Below, piece after piece: positions 17,437-33,475 of a DNA stretch of 64,000 nucleotides. A program made the translations under genes and the position numbers. The stretch comes from Pseudomonadota bacterium (GTDB lineage Bacteria > Pseudomonadota > Gammaproteobacteria > Burkholderiales > Burkholderiaceae_F): positions 1 to 64,000 of the forward strand of contig JAKOQB010000139.1 of NCBI GenBank assembly GCA_029778535.1, in the 5' to 3' direction. The notes under the pieces are model-generated. The model was not told where the DNA came from. It did no database searches and worked only from the letters and a program-made list of their open reading frames with translations. Numbering within the stretch: position 1 is the first letter of the stretch; every line of letters begins with the position of its first letter.

Positions 17437-18957
17437 TCAGGGCAGGTCGAAGTTCAGCGTCGACGGTCCCTGCACCGTCGTCTGGCCGCTGGGCGGAGGC
17501 GACGGCAGCGTGCCGGGCGGCGTGAAGTACTGCGCGAGCCGGCGCCGCACGTCGTCGGCCTGCTGCTTCAGTCCGTGCCGCGTGTAGGTGGTGAACAAAC
17601 CCAGCAGGCAATCGGACAGTTCGCGCGCGCGTTCGGCACGGACCCGCTCATCGACCAGCAGCGAGTCGATCAACTGCAGCGCGGCGGCGTCCTCGCGCGC
17701 GCGCACCAGCCGGCGCGCGAGCCGCAGCTGCGAATCGACCGGCAGCAACGCGCGCGTCTTCGACTGCGCCATGTTCAGGTACGCGCGCCGCATGTCTTCG
17801 CTGGCGCGGCCGGGCCGGTTGACCAGCAGGTGCTCGGCCGCATTGCGCAGCGACTCCGGGTCGTTGCCGAGCAGCGCGACGTTGTAGCTCGCCACCGCGT
17901 AATCGGTGCGCTTCGGATACTGCGCGGCGAGTTCGGCGTACAGCCGCGTTGCGCGCGGGATGTCGACCTGCGCGGCGGCCTGCTCGGCGCGCCGCTGCAT
18001 CCGCAGCCGCGCGCGTTCGGGACCGGCCTCGGTTTCGGGCTCGGGCGCGGGCTGCGCCGCCTGCCGCGGACGCAGCAGCCAAGCGTACGCGGCGCCGATC
18101 GCGAATCCGCCCAGATGTGCCGCGTAGGCGATCGACTCCTGCGCCGCGTTCGCCCATTGCCAAAGCTCGTTGGCGATCCAGATCGGCAGCAGCGCGAGCG
18201 CCGGCATCTGCAACGTGTCGAAATAAAACAGTACCGACACGAACACCGGCACCTTGCGCAGTCCGTACAACACCGCGACCATCGCCATCGCGCCCGCGAT
18301 CGCGCCGGAGGCTCCGATCACCGATGCGTCGGACAGCGCGACCTGCAGCGCACCGGCGCCGGCACCCGCCAGCAGATAACCGGCGAGGAAGCGCCCGCGG
18401 CCGAGCGCCGCTTCGGCGAAGGAGCCGGCCAGCAGCAGCACGACCATGTTGCCGAGCCAGTGCCACAGATCGCCGTGCAGGAACTGGTAGGTGATGAAAC
18501 GCCACGGCTGCAGGCGCTCGCGCTTGAGCAGGAAGCGCTCGGTGGTCGAGCTGGCGAGCAGCGCCTCGAACCGATTGCGCTGGTCGCGCCAGGTCAGGAA
18601 GTCGGGTTCCTCCGGCGTGACGACGGCCAGCTCGTGCAGCGCGCGCATGAAGTCGTCGTCGTCCTGCATCAGCGTCAGCGCGCCCTCGATGTCCTGCCGG
18701 CGCAGTGCGGCCTGCAGCTCGGCGAGCTGTTCGCGCGCGTCGGGATCCTTCGGCTGGCGCGCCAGCCAGTCGCGGTAGTGCGCGAGCTCGATGCGCGGCA
18801 GCGCCGACTGGTCGTAGTAGCGGTACGCCGCGTCGTAGACCTGTTCGTCGCGCGCCTGCGCGAAGAAGAACACGAGCGCGTTGATCAGGATCAGCGCCAG
18901 CGTGACGAGCGGCGCCGAGCGCAGCGCGAAGCGGGTCTGGTAGGGGAGGATCAGCAT
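17437..18957 (-). CDS. Rhomboid family intramembrane serine protease with TPR-like C-terminus
   Basis: A 506-residue membrane protein. The rhomboid core has HGDLWHWLGNM (oxyanion region), catalytic Ser217 in IGASGAIAG, and catalytic His281 in AAHLGGFAIG. An extra soluble stretch of about 130 residues lies between the first helix and the core, and a 200-residue helical, TPR-like tail follows. Rhomboids cut membrane proteins within or near the bilayer. The start chosen gives MLILPYQTRFAL, directly before the first helix; the longer reading adds a basic, unrelated leader. The architecture with both insert and tail is larger than the minimal GlpG type. Confidence 0.85.
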   Translation of the reverse strand: MLILPYQTRFALRSAPLVTLALILINALVFFFAQARDEQVYDAAYRYYDQSALPRIELAHYRDWLARQPKDPDAREQLAELQAALRRQDIEGALTLMQDDDDFMRALHELAVVTPEEPDFLTWRDQRNRFEALLASSTTERFLLKRERLQPWRFITYQFLHGDLWHWLGNMVVLLLAGSFAEAALGRGRFLAGYLLAGAGAGALQVALSDASVIGASGAIAGAMAMVAVLYGLRKVPVFVSVLFYFDTLQMPALALLPIWIANELWQWANAAQESIAYAAHLGGFAIGAAYAWLLRPRQAAQPAPEPETEAGPERARLRMQRRAEQAAAQVDIPRATRLYAELAAQYPKRTDYAVASYNVALLGNDPESLRNAAEHLLVNRPGRASEDMRRAYLNMAQSKTRALLPVDSQLRLARRLVRAREDAAALQLIDSLLVDERVRAERARELSDCLLGLFTTYTRHGLKQQADDVRRRLAQYFTPPGTLPSPPPSGQTTVQGPSTLNFDLP

Positions 18958-19080
18958 CGGGCGCCGCGATATACTTTCAAAGTTTAGCGAGCGCGTGGCG
19001 CGGCCCCGAATCAACGAGCGTCACGCGTCGCCGTCAGCGGACCGGCCGTCGCCGCGCGCTGCTGCTCACGAGGAGCCCGT

Positions 19081-20218
19081 TTGTCGTCCCTGATCGCCGA
19101 CGCCCGTCCCGCCGCGCTGCTCGCGCTGGCCGACGGGACGATCTTTCGCGGCCGCTCGATCGGCGCCGCCGGCCATTGCGTCGGCGAAGTGGTGTTCAAC
19201 ACCGCGATCACCGGCTACCAGGAGATCCTGACCGACCCGAGCTACTGCCGGCAGATCGTCACGCTCACCTATCCGCACATCGGCAACACCGGCACCAACG
19301 CCGAGGACGTGGAATCGGTCAAGGTGTTCGCTGCCGGGCTGGTGATCCGCGACCTGCCGCCGGCGCATTCGAACTTCCGTGCACAGGCGTCGCTGACGGA
19401 GTATCTGCAGCGCGAGAACGTGGTCGCGATCGCCGACATCGACACGCGCAAACTCACGCGCGTGCTGCGCGACCAGGGCGCGCAGCCCGGCGCGATCCTG
19501 GTCGGCACTGACGAGATGCGCGCGGTGGCGCTGGCGCGGTCGTTTCCCGGCATGGCGGGACTGGATCTGGCCAAGGTGGTGTCGGTCGAAGCGCCGTACG
19601 AGTGGGAGGAATCCGCGTGGACGCTCGGCGCCGGCTACGGCAGGCTGGCCGAGCCGAAGCGCCACGTCGTCGCCTACGACTTCGGCGTCAAGCGCAACAT
19701 CCTGCGGCTGCTCGCTGCGCGCGGCTGCCGCGTGACGGTGGTGCCGGCGCAGACGCCAGCCGCCGAAGTGATCCGCATGAAGCCCGACGGCGTGTTCCTG
19801 TCGAACGGTCCCGGCGACCCGGAGCCGTGCGACTACGCGATCGAGGCGACGCGCGAACTGATCGCGAAGAGCTATCCGACCTTCGGCATCTGTCTCGGCC
19901 ACCAGATCATGGGGCTCGCCTCCGGCGGCCGGACACGGAAGATGAAGTTCGGCCACCACGGCGCCAACCATCCGGTGCAGGACCTCGACGACCGGCGCGT
20001 GCTGATCACGTCGCAGAACCACGGCTTCGCGGTCGATCCGAAGTCGCTGCCCGACACATGCCGCGTCACGCACGTGTCGCTGTTCGACGGCACGCTGCAG
20101 GGCTTTGCCCGCACCGACAAGCCGGCGTTCTGCTTCCAGGGCCACCCGGAAGCGAGCCCGGGGCCGCATGACATCGCTTACCTGTTCGATCGCTTCGTGA
20201 AGCTGATCGAGGAGCGCC

Positions 20219-20226
<8 letters not shown>
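19081..20226 (+). CDS. carA: Carbamoyl-phosphate synthase small chain
   Basis: A 381-residue glutamine amidotransferase subunit that supplies ammonia to CarB for carbamoyl phosphate, used in arginine and pyrimidine synthesis. Seen: N-terminal [16 protein letters not shown], class I amidotransferase nucleophile Cys271 in [13 protein letters not shown], and the His/Glu pair in [13 protein letters not shown]. The start is TTG with AGGAG five bases upstream; no in-frame ATG exists near the conserved N-terminus. It overlaps carB by 8 bases. A TATACT hexamer at 18970-18975 could be a -10 box, but no -35 is evident. Confidence 0.96.
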
Positions 20227-23431
<3,205 letters not shown>

Positions 23432-23492
23432 CCCCGCCGACTGCGCCAGCGGCGCTGACCGGCGCAACCGCGCCGCGCTCGCTGCGATTTCT

Positions 23493-23700
23493 TCACGACT
23501 TCTTCGTGCTCGGCGCGACGTGGCCGACCCGCACCGCGGTGGCCGAGCTCGCCACGCCGTGCATGTTGTGTTGCGCGGGGAGCCAGTCGCGGCGATAGCC
23601 CCAGCCTTCGGCGCGCGAGGTCGAGCGTGCCGGCCGGCGCCCGCGCGGCATCGCCGCCGGCGACGATCGAGGCGAGGTCGAGGACGGAAATCGGGGCCAT
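23493..23700 (-). pseudogene. Decayed N-terminal fragment of an LLM-class (luciferase-like) flavin monooxygenase
   Basis: From an ATG at 23700 the minus strand reads MAPISVLDLASIVAGGDAA and TLDLAR. The similarity then continues in another frame, after about 23603, as RAEGWGYRRDWLPAQHNMHG then VASSATAVRVGHVA, ending at a stop at 23493. This is the familiar N-terminus of MsnO8/YhbW-type luciferase-like monooxygenases, which are about 330 residues long. Only about 69 residues remain, with one frameshift. The flanking parts of the 426-base gap (23432-23492 and 23701-23812) show no gene. Confidence 0.78.
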
Positions 23701-23814
23701 GGTTTGCGCTGCGCTATTTCCACGATGAAGCGGCGGCTTCCGTGGCGCCGCGCGCGCATCGAGGATCGCGGCTTGCGCCGGTCGCGCCGGATCGATAAAG
23801 TTCCCGCCCATCGG

Positions 23815-23831
23815 CCCCGGCAGTGCCGGGG
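23815..23831 (+). terminator. Stem-loop between carB and greA (terminator or greA leader hairpin)
   Basis: CCCCGGCAGTGCCGGGG forms a perfect 7-bp stem with an AGT loop and is followed by CTTTGTATTTTC. It could terminate leftover carAB transcription or act as an attenuator, as it ends 27 bases before greA. The T-rich tail is interrupted, so strength is uncertain. Confidence 0.45.
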
Positions 23832-23857
23832 CTTTGTATTTTCTGCGAGTTTGCGAC

Positions 23858-24331
23858 ATGCCGATTCCGATTACGGTGCGCGGCGCCGAGAAGCTGAAGG
23901 AAGAACTGCAGCGCCTGAAGGCGATCGATCGGCCGGCGATCATCCAGGCGATCAAGGAGGCGCGCGAGAAGGGCGACCTGTCCGAGAACGCCGAGTACGA
24001 GGCCGCGCGGGAGCGCCAGGGCTTCATCGAGGGGCGCATCAACGAACTGGAAGGCAAGGTCGGCAGCCTGCAGATCATCGATCCGGCCAGCGTCGACGCC
24101 GGCGGCCGGGTGGTGTTCGGCGCGACCGTCGAGCTCGAGGACCTGACCGCGGGCGAATCGGTCAAGTACCAGATCGTCGGTGACGACGAAGCCGACATCA
24201 AGGCCGGGCTGATCTCGATCTCCAGTCCGATTGCGCGTGCGCTGATCGGCAAGATGGAAGGCGACGTGATCGAGGTCGCCGCGCCCGGCGGCCGCCGCGA
24301 GTACGAGATCCTGGTCGTCAGTTACGCCTGA
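23858..24331 (+). CDS. greA: Transcription elongation factor GreA
   Basis: A 157-residue factor that enters the RNA polymerase secondary channel and stimulates cleavage of backtracked RNA. The N-terminal coiled coil has [20 protein letters not shown] and the acidic tip [18 protein letters not shown]. The C-terminal FKBP-like domain has GATVELEDL and [18 protein letters not shown] start at the ATG giving MPIPITVRG, the usual N-terminus. It converges on yhbY with a 10-base overlap of the 3' ends. The usual betaproteobacterial DUF4149 membrane-protein gene between greA and yhbY is not present. Confidence 0.96.
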   Translation: MPIPITVRGAEKLKEELQRLKAIDRPAIIQAIKEAREKGDLSENAEYEAARERQGFIEGRINELEGKVGSLQIIDPASVDAGGRVVFGATVELEDLTAGESVKYQIVGDDEADIKAGLISISSPIARALIGKMEGDVIEVAAPGGRREYEILVVSYA

Positions 24332-24738
24332 CGCCGGCCGCGCGGCGCGATTACGCGCCGCTGCGTGCGGCGAATGTCCTCGCGCTGTGGCTTGCGGCGC
24401 GCACCGAACGCCGCACGCTCGGCGCGCGTCGGCGGCGCCGGTTTCGCGGGCGCGGATTCCTCCGGTCTTGGCCGATACAGCACCAGCAGCTTGCCGATCA
24501 TCTGCACGCGCGCGGCGCCAAGCCGCGCGGCCAGATCGGCGCACAACTGCTCGCGCTCATCGCGCTCGTCGCCTGGCACGCGGATCTTGATCAGCTCGTG
24601 CGCATCGAGCGCGCGGTCGATTTCCCTGACCACCGCGTCCGACAGGCCCGCCGCGCCGAGCAGCACGACCGGTTTCAGGTGATGCGCGCGCGCCTTCAGT
24701 TGCAGGCGCTCGGCACGGGTCAGGGTGAGTTCAGTCAT
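24322..24738 (-). CDS. yhbY: YhbY family RNA-binding protein (CRM domain)
   Basis: A 138-residue protein whose first 95 residues are a CRM domain: [20 protein letters not shown], then [24 protein letters not shown] and GKLLVLYRP. YhbY associates with precursor 50S subunits. The basic, Arg-rich tail of about 40 residues is longer than in E. coli YhbY (97 residues). It is divergent from rlmE, with 18 bases between the two start codons, so their promoters must overlap the genes. Confidence 0.92.
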   Translation of the reverse strand: MTELTLTRAERLQLKARAHHLKPVVLLGAAGLSDAVVREIDRALDAHELIKIRVPGDERDEREQLCADLAARLGAARVQMIGKLLVLYRPRPEESAPAKPAPPTRAERAAFGARRKPQREDIRRTQRRVIAPRGRRQA

Positions 24739-24756
24739 GCACGTATGCTAACCGCC

Positions 24757-25434
24757 ATGCCGGTCGCGAAGAAAAAGCATCGCTCCAATCCCGAGTGGAT
24801 CCGCCGCCACGTGACCGACCCGTACGTGAAAGCGGCGACCCGGCACGGCTATCGCTCGCGCGCGGCATACAAGCTGATCGAGATCGACGCCAAGGAAAAG
24901 CTGCTGCGGCCGGGGATGACCGTGATCGACCTCGGAGCCGCCCCCGGTAGCTGGGCGCAGGTCGTGCGCGAGCGGCTGACGACGGGCTGCGCCGTGCGTG
25001 GCCGCATCGTGGCGCTCGACATCCTGCCGATGGATCCGCTGCCCGACGTGCAGTTCATCCAGGGCGATTTCCGCGAAGAGGCGGTCGCGGCCGAACTCGC
25101 CGCGGCGCTGGCGGGGCAGAAGGCCGACGTGGTGCTGTCCGACATGGCGCCCAATCTGTCGGGAATCGCCGCGGCCGACGCGGCCCGCAGCCTGCACCTG
25201 GCGGAACTCGCCCTCGAATTCGCGATCGCGCACCTGAAACCGGACGGTGCGCTGCTGGTCAAAGCGTTTCAGGGCAGCGGGTACAGCCAGTTCGTCGAGC
25301 AGTTGAAGCGCGGCTTCGCGTCGGTGGCGGCGAGAAAGCCGCCGGCGTCGCGGGCCGAATCCGCGGAAACCTATCTGCTGGCGCGCGGCCTGAAGAGGCG
25401 GGAGAACTCGACGTCGGCCAAAGGGTTGAAATAG
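24757..25434 (+). CDS. rlmE: 23S rRNA (uridine-2'-O) methyltransferase
   Basis: A 225-residue SAM-dependent enzyme that methylates the ribose of U2552 in the 23S A-loop. Seen: SAM site VIDLGAAPGSWAQVV, and the catalytic Lys-Asp-Lys-Glu set: Lys39 (YKL), Asp129 (SDMAPNLSG), Lys169 (VKAFQGSG) and Glu204 (SAETY). The ATG used gives MPVAKKKHRSNP, a basic rRNA-binding N-terminus; an ATG four codons earlier is possible. It precedes ftsH, as in E. coli and Burkholderia. A GC-rich inverted repeat (CCCCCAC...GTGGGGG) lies just downstream. Confidence 0.95.
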   Translation: MPVAKKKHRSNPEWIRRHVTDPYVKAATRHGYRSRAAYKLIEIDAKEKLLRPGMTVIDLGAAPGSWAQVVRERLTTGCAVRGRIVALDILPMDPLPDVQFIQGDFREEAVAAELAAALAGQKADVVLSDMAPNLSGIAAADAARSLHLAELALEFAIAHLKPDGALLVKAFQGSGYSQFVEQLKRGFASVAARKPPASRAESAETYLLARGLKRRENSTSAKGLK

Positions 25435-25494
25435 CCCGCCGGGCGCCCCCACATTCCACTCGCGCCAGTGGGGGTCCGGCATGCGGATTGCGCC

Positions 25495-25500
25495 TACAAT
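25495..25500 (+). promoter_or_regulatory. Candidate -10 box for ftsH (TACAAT)
   Basis: TACAAT is one base from consensus and would start transcription near 25507, about 67 bases before the TTG. No consensus -35 is found 16-18 bases upstream, so another factor or sigma may assist. Confidence 0.35.
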
Positions 25501-25573
25501 GGCCAGGCATTGAAGGCTCGGATGCGTACGAGCGAGCCGTTTCGGGCCGAGCGCCCGCCGTCAGGAGTTCATC

Positions 25574-27471
<1,898 letters not shown>

Positions 27472-27475
<4 letters not shown>

Positions 27476-28827
27476 GCCGGCGTGGCCGTCGCGCGCCGTG
27501 CCGCGCGCGGCTCCGCGATGAGGCTTGCCGCCTGGTGCGCCCAGGCGGCCGCGTCTTCGCTCAGTGCGGCGATTCGATCGGGCGCGAGCCCGAGATCCGC
27601 CGCCGCCCGGTCGATCCCGTCGACATCGGCGTACTCGGCAGCCAGCGCAGCATCCAGATAGGGCCGCCACGGCCCGCGCGCGCCGATCAGCGCATCGACC
27701 GCGGTATCCGAAAGACGCGCGCTCGCCAGCGGAACTTCGAGCGGCACGTCGAGCAGCACGTCGAGCAACGAGAACGCGCCGGTGACGAACATCGCTTCCG
27801 GCGGCTCGGTGCCGCGCTCGGCGGCCAGCAGTTCGCACAGGCGCGCGCGCGCCAGCGCGGTTTCGAACAGCGCCGGAGCCAGCGGGCGCTCGGCATCGCC
27901 CGACACCAGCATCAGCGTCAGCCAGCGATACAGCTCGCTGGTGCCGAGCAACGTCAGCGCGTCCTGGATCGAGTCGGCCGGACGCGACAATCCGAACGCG
28001 GCCGAATTCACCGTTCGCAGCAGGCGAAAGCTCAGCGTCGGATCGGACTTGAACAGCGTGACGAGTTCGCGCATCGGCTTGCCGGCGACGACCGCCGCGA
28101 GCGCCGTGGCGGCGCTCGCCATCGGCGCCGACATCTGCGTTTTCTGCGGACCCTGCGCCGCACGCTGATAGGCGCCGCAGCAGTAGGTGAAGCCGGCGGC
28201 GATGACTGCGCTCAGATCCTCGAACGACATCAGGTTGATCGCGATGCGCGCCGACCGCAGCGGCGACAGCGCATGCGCCGCCGCGAGCAGCGCCGTGCGC
28301 CCGGCGTGCTGCGTGCCGTCGAGCAGGCCGATCGTGCCCGGCAGAGGGTCGGCCAGCGCGACGCGCAGCCGGCGCTGGATCAGGCTCCCGACCACGGTGG
28401 CGAAGTGCGAACCGAACGTCGCCCGGTGCTCGGCACCGAGCCGCAGGATCGCCTGCGGCGGCAGCGCGGCGAGAAACGCGGCGTCGAGAACCATCGGCGC
28501 CGGCGCGGCCAGCAGCACGACGCGTTCCGTCTGCGCGATGCTGCGCGCGGCATGCACCAGCGCCGACTGGTGCGCGTCACGCACCGAATGCGGCGCGCCC
28601 GGTCTGGCGATGCGCTCGGCGGTGGCGGCCGGCAGTTGCAGGTCCCAGCCCGCGATCGCGCCGGAGCTTCCGATCAAGGGGCGGCGCCGCACCAGTCGCC
28701 ACACTTGCACCGGTGGCGCCGAATGGCCGGGCGCCGCGGGTGCGGTCGCGCGCTGCTCGTGTACCTGGGGCCGCGCAGCGGTGCCGGAACTGCCGCTGCG
28801 CCACCAGTTCATCAGCCCGGCGAACAT
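27472..28827 (-). CDS. HDOD domain signalling protein
   Basis: A 451-residue cytoplasmic protein. The N-terminal half is a weak, degenerate EAL-like region with no catalytic EAL motif. The C-terminal half, from about residue 240, is an HDOD domain: [25 protein letters not shown], then [23 protein letters not shown]. This is the YuxH-type arrangement of inactive EAL plus HDOD. HDOD proteins relay signals in motility, biofilm and stress control. The gene is inserted on the opposite strand between ftsH and folP, overlapping the ftsH stop by 4 bases. The start chosen gives MFAGLMNWW; longer readings are Arg-rich. Confidence 0.8.
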
Positions 28828-28852
28828 GGACGGACTCCGGAATGCGGGTCCA

Positions 28853-28858
28853 TAGAAT
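28853..28858 (+). promoter_or_regulatory. Candidate -10 box of folP-glmM (TAGAAT)
   Basis: TAGAAT predicts a start near 28865, 25 bases before the folP ATG at 28890. That would exclude the longer in-frame starts upstream. No clear -35 is seen. Confidence 0.35.
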
Positions 28859-28889
28859 GCCGGCTGGACTCGAAACCGATCGATCCGAA

Positions 28890-29761
28890 ATGCACGGTCT
28901 TGACCCCTCAACTCCGGCGTCCGGCGCGGCATGGCACTGCGCACGCCACCGCATCGCACTGGGGCAGCCGCGGATCATGGGGATCGTCAACGTCACGCCG
29001 GACTCGTTTTCCGACGGCGGCCGCAGCCTCGATCCGGCCGCGGCGCGCGCCACCGCGCTGCGGTTGATCGAGGAGGGCGCCGACATCGTCGACATCGGCG
29101 GCGAGTCGACGCGTCCGGGCGCGGCCGAGGTCAGCGCCGCGGAGGAACTGCGGCGCGTGCTGCCGCTGCTGATCGCGCTGCGCGACACGGGCGTGCCGAT
29201 CTCCGTCGACACTTCGAAGCCGGAGGTGATGCAGGCGGCGCTCGGCGAGGGCGCGTCGATCATCAACGACGTGTGCGCGCTGCAGACACCGGGCGCGATC
29301 GATGCCGTCGCGCGCGCCGACTGCGGCATCGTGCTGATGCACATGCAGGGCACGCCGCGCACGATGCAGGCGGCGCCGCACTACGACGACGTGGTGCGCG
29401 AGGTCGCCGACTTCCTGCGCGCGCGGCGCGACGCGCTGCTCGCCGCCGGGGTCGCCGCGGAGCGGATCGTGCTCGACCCCGGCTTCGGGTTCGGCAAGAC
29501 GCTCGCGCATAATCTCGCCCTGCTGGCCCGGCTCGACGCGCTGGCGCGGCTCGGCCAGCCGGTGCTGGCCGGGTTGTCGCGCAAGTCGATGCTCGGCCAG
29601 TTGACGGGGCGGCCGGTCGACGAACGCGTGCACGCATCGGTCGCCGCCGCGCTGCTGGCGGTCGCGCGCGGCGCGCGGATCGTGCGCGTGCACGACGTGG
29701 CGGCCACGCGCGATGCGCTGCGCATCTGGGCCGCGCTGCGGGAGCAAGACGAGGGGGAAAG

Positions 29762-29765
<4 letters not shown>
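28890..29765 (+). CDS. folP: Dihydropteroate synthase
   Basis: A 291-residue TIM-barrel enzyme that joins p-aminobenzoate to dihydropterin pyrophosphate in folate synthesis, and is the target of sulfonamides. Seen: [16 protein letters not shown], then [46 protein letters not shown], and [13 protein letters not shown]; the conserved pterin and pABA loops are complete. The last four bases overlap glmM (GTGA). The ftsH-folP-glmM order is conserved in many proteobacteria; here the HDOD gene interrupts it. Confidence 0.96.
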
Positions 29766-31096
<1,331 letters not shown>

Positions 31097-31143
31097 CGAC
31101 GCCGGCATTGCGGCAGCCGTCACGGTGTCCCTGTGACGCGGGC

Positions 31144-31161
31144 GTGTCATGCCGATGACAC
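31144..31161. promoter_or_regulatory. Interrupted palindrome upstream of pstS, possible operator
   Basis: GTGTCATGCCGATGACAC has perfect 7-bp arms with a 4-base spacer, and ends 53 bases before the pstS ATG. TGTCAT resembles a PhoB half-site (CTGTCAT). Related words CCGTCAC and CTGTGAC lie at 31117 and 31131. PhoB normally binds direct repeats 11 bases apart, and the spacing here is 13-14, so this is a candidate only. Confidence 0.45.
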
Positions 31162-31214
31162 ATAGCGGCCCTATCGTGGCGGCGTTTGTTGCCAACCAGA
31201 GAGGACCGAGTTCC

Positions 31215-32255
31215 ATGCTGCACAGACAGATCGCCAAGGGCTTGACCATCGCCGCTTCGATGGCGTTTTCCGCTGCGGTGCTGGCGGCCGACATCACCGG
31301 CGCCGGCGCGACCTTCCCCTATCCCATCTATGCCAAGTGGGCCGACGCCTACAAGAAGAGCACCGGCATCGGGATGAACTACCAGTCGATCGGCTCCGGC
31401 GGCGGCATCAAGCAGATCACCGCGAAGACGGTCGATTTCGGCGCCTCCGACATGCCGATGAAGCCGGAGGAGCTGCAGAAAAACGGCTTGATGCAGTTTC
31501 CCGCAATCATGGGCGGCGACGTCATCGTCTTTAACCTCAAAGGAGTCGAATCGGGTGCGATCACGCTGACGGGTCCGATGGTTGCCGACATCTACCTCGG
31601 CAAGATCAAGATGTGGAACGATCCGGTGATCGCGAAAGCGAATCCGGGCGTCAAGCTGCCTGAGCAGGCGATCTCGGTCGTGCATCGATCGGATGGTTCC
31701 GGCACCACGTTCATCTTCGTCAACTACTTGTCGAAGGTCAGTGACGAGTGGAAGACCAAGGTCGGCGAGGGCACCTCGGTCGCGTGGCCGACCGGCGTAG
31801 GCGGCAAGGGCAACGAGGGCGTCGCGTCCTACGTACAGCGCATCAACGGTGCGATCGGTTACGTCGAATATGCCTATGCCAAGCAGAACAAGCTGGCGGT
31901 GGCCCGGATGGTCAATCGCGATGGCGTCGCGGTGACGCCGTCGGACACCGCGTTCGCTGCCGCCGCCGCCGGCGCCGACTGGTCGAAGGCCCCCGGCATG
32001 TACCTGGTGCTGACGGATCAGCCGGGCAAGCAGAGCTGGCCGATGACCGGCGCCTCGTTCATCCTGATGCACAAGGTGCAGGACAAGCCCGAAAACGCGA
32101 AGCAAGTGCTCAAGTTCTTCGACTGGGCGTTCCAGAACGGCAGGCAAATGGCGGACGAACTCGATTATGTGCCGATGCCGGACAGCGTTGTCGCCCTGAT
32201 CAGGTCGGCCTGGAAATCGAACCTCAAGGACAGCTCCGGAAAGGCGCTGTATTGA
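31215..32255 (+). CDS. pstS: Phosphate ABC transporter substrate-binding protein PstS
   Basis: A 346-residue periplasmic phosphate-binding protein. Signal peptide residues 1-24 end in VLAADIT. Mature motifs: GAGATFPYPIYAKWADAY, the phosphate loop GSGGGIKQI, DFGASDMPM, and SVVHRSDGSGTTFIFVNYL. The start gives MLHRQIAKG; 'agaggaccgag' upstream can serve as ribosome site. It opens the pst operon and is separated from pstC by a 184-base gap with a strong hairpin, which probably lets it be made in excess. Confidence 0.96.
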   Translation: MLHRQIAKGLTIAASMAFSAAVLAADITGAGATFPYPIYAKWADAYKKSTGIGMNYQSIGSGGGIKQITAKTVDFGASDMPMKPEELQKNGLMQFPAIMGGDVIVFNLKGVESGAITLTGPMVADIYLGKIKMWNDPVIAKANPGVKLPEQAISVVHRSDGSGTTFIFVNYLSKVSDEWKTKVGEGTSVAWPTGVGGKGNEGVASYVQRINGAIGYVEYAYAKQNKLAVARMVNRDGVAVTPSDTAFAAAAAGADWSKAPGMYLVLTDQPGKQSWPMTGASFILMHKVQDKPENAKQVLKFFDWAFQNGRQMADELDYVPMPDSVVALIRSAWKSNLKDSSGKALY

Positions 32256-32297
32256 TCGCCGCGCGACCGCCGATCGCACTCGTTGTTGCGCAGGAAT

Positions 32298-32320
32298 GCG
32301 GGCGGCCTCTTGCCGCCCGC
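32298..32320 (+). terminator. Stem-loop between pstS and pstC
   Basis: GCGGGCGGC and GCCGCCCGC form a perfect 9-bp stem around a CTCTT loop, followed by TCTTGT. It looks like a leaky terminator or an mRNA-stabilising hairpin that lowers pstCAB relative to pstS. Nothing else is identifiable in 32256-32439. Confidence 0.6.
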
Positions 32321-32439
32321 TCTTGTAAAGTGCGGCGCCTGCGCATCGCAACCGGGGTCGGTCCGCGCGACGCGGGCGATCGGATGCCGGCCGACGCCGA
32401 TGCGCTGCCGCCCGCTACTATCTGCGCTGGAGCAATCGA

Positions 32440-33462
32440 TTGAGTCTCACGTCCGTGTCCTCCGCCGATGCGCGACCCCGAGCCGATCTGATCGCCGGCG
32501 CCCCCATGGCCGCGGCGGGACGCGCGCTGCGCTCGCACGCCTGGAAGGACACGGCGTTCGAGTGGCTGACGCGCGCCTTCGCGCTGCTGGTGTTCAGCCT
32601 CCTGGCCGCGATCCTGATCACGCTGGTCGTCGGCAGCATGCTGTCGCTGCAGAAGTACGGTTTCAGCTTCGTGTGGCGGTCCGACTGGGACCCGGTGCAG
32701 GAGGAGTTTGGCGCGCTGGTGCCCATTTACGGCACGCTGGTCACTTCGTTGATCGCGATGCTGATCGGCGTGCCGGTCAGTTTCGGCATCGCGCTGTTCC
32801 TGACCGAACTGTCGCCGCGCTGGCTGAGGCGCCCGCTGGGCACCGCGATCGAACTGCTGGCCGCGATCCCGTCGATCATCTACGGCATGTGGGGCCTGTT
32901 CGTGCTCACCCCGCTGCTGCAGACCTACGTCCAGCCGCTGCTGATCAAGACGCTCGGCAACGTGCCGCTCGTCGCGCCGCTGTTCCAGGGACCGCCGTTG
33001 GGCATCGGCATGCTGACTGCCGGGCTGATCCTGTCGGTGATGGTGATTCCATTCATCACCGCGGTGATGCGCGACGTGTTCGAGCTGGTGCCCGCGATGT
33101 TGAAGGAATCCGCCTACGCGCTCGGCGCAACCACCTGGGAGGTCGTTTGGCGCGTGGTGCTGCCGTACACGAAGGTCGGCGTGATCGGCGGCATCATGCT
33201 TGGGCTCGGTCGCGCGCTGGGCGAGACGATGGCGGTGACCTTCGTGATCGGCAACGCGCATCAGCTGGCCACCTCGCTGCTGGCGCCCGGCAACAGCATC
33301 GCGTCGGCGCTCGCCAACGAATTCACCGAGGCGGTCGGCGATCTGTATTTCTCGTCGCTGATCGAACTCGGCCTGATCCTGTTCGTGATCACGACCATCG
33401 TGCTGGCGCTGTCGAAGCTGCTGCTGCAGCGCCTGACGCGGCAGGAAGGCACGCGTACGTGA
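32440..33462 (+). CDS. pstC: Phosphate ABC transporter permease PstC
   Basis: A 340-residue inner-membrane permease with about six helices after a 35-residue cytoplasmic leader. Seen: [37 protein letters not shown], and the EAA-type loop [21 protein letters not shown] followed by [15 protein letters not shown] is the best start, with GGAG about seven bases upstream; an ATG 22 codons on (MAAAGRAL) is possible. Partner of PstA. Confidence 0.94.
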   Translation: MSLTSVSSADARPRADLIAGAPMAAAGRALRSHAWKDTAFEWLTRAFALLVFSLLAAILITLVVGSMLSLQKYGFSFVWRSDWDPVQEEFGALVPIYGTLVTSLIAMLIGVPVSFGIALFLTELSPRWLRRPLGTAIELLAAIPSIIYGMWGLFVLTPLLQTYVQPLLIKTLGNVPLVAPLFQGPPLGIGMLTAGLILSVMVIPFITAVMRDVFELVPAMLKESAYALGATTWEVVWRVVLPYTKVGVIGGIMLGLGRALGETMAVTFVIGNAHQLATSLLAPGNSIASALANEFTEAVGDLYFSSLIELGLILFVITTIVLALSKLLLQRLTRQEGTRT

Positions 33463-33475
33463 GGCGATCGCCGCG

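Noticed and set aside
31117-31150. Canonical Pho box upstream of pstS
   Set aside because: The half-site-like words are 13-14 bases apart rather than 11, so I list only the palindrome as a candidate.
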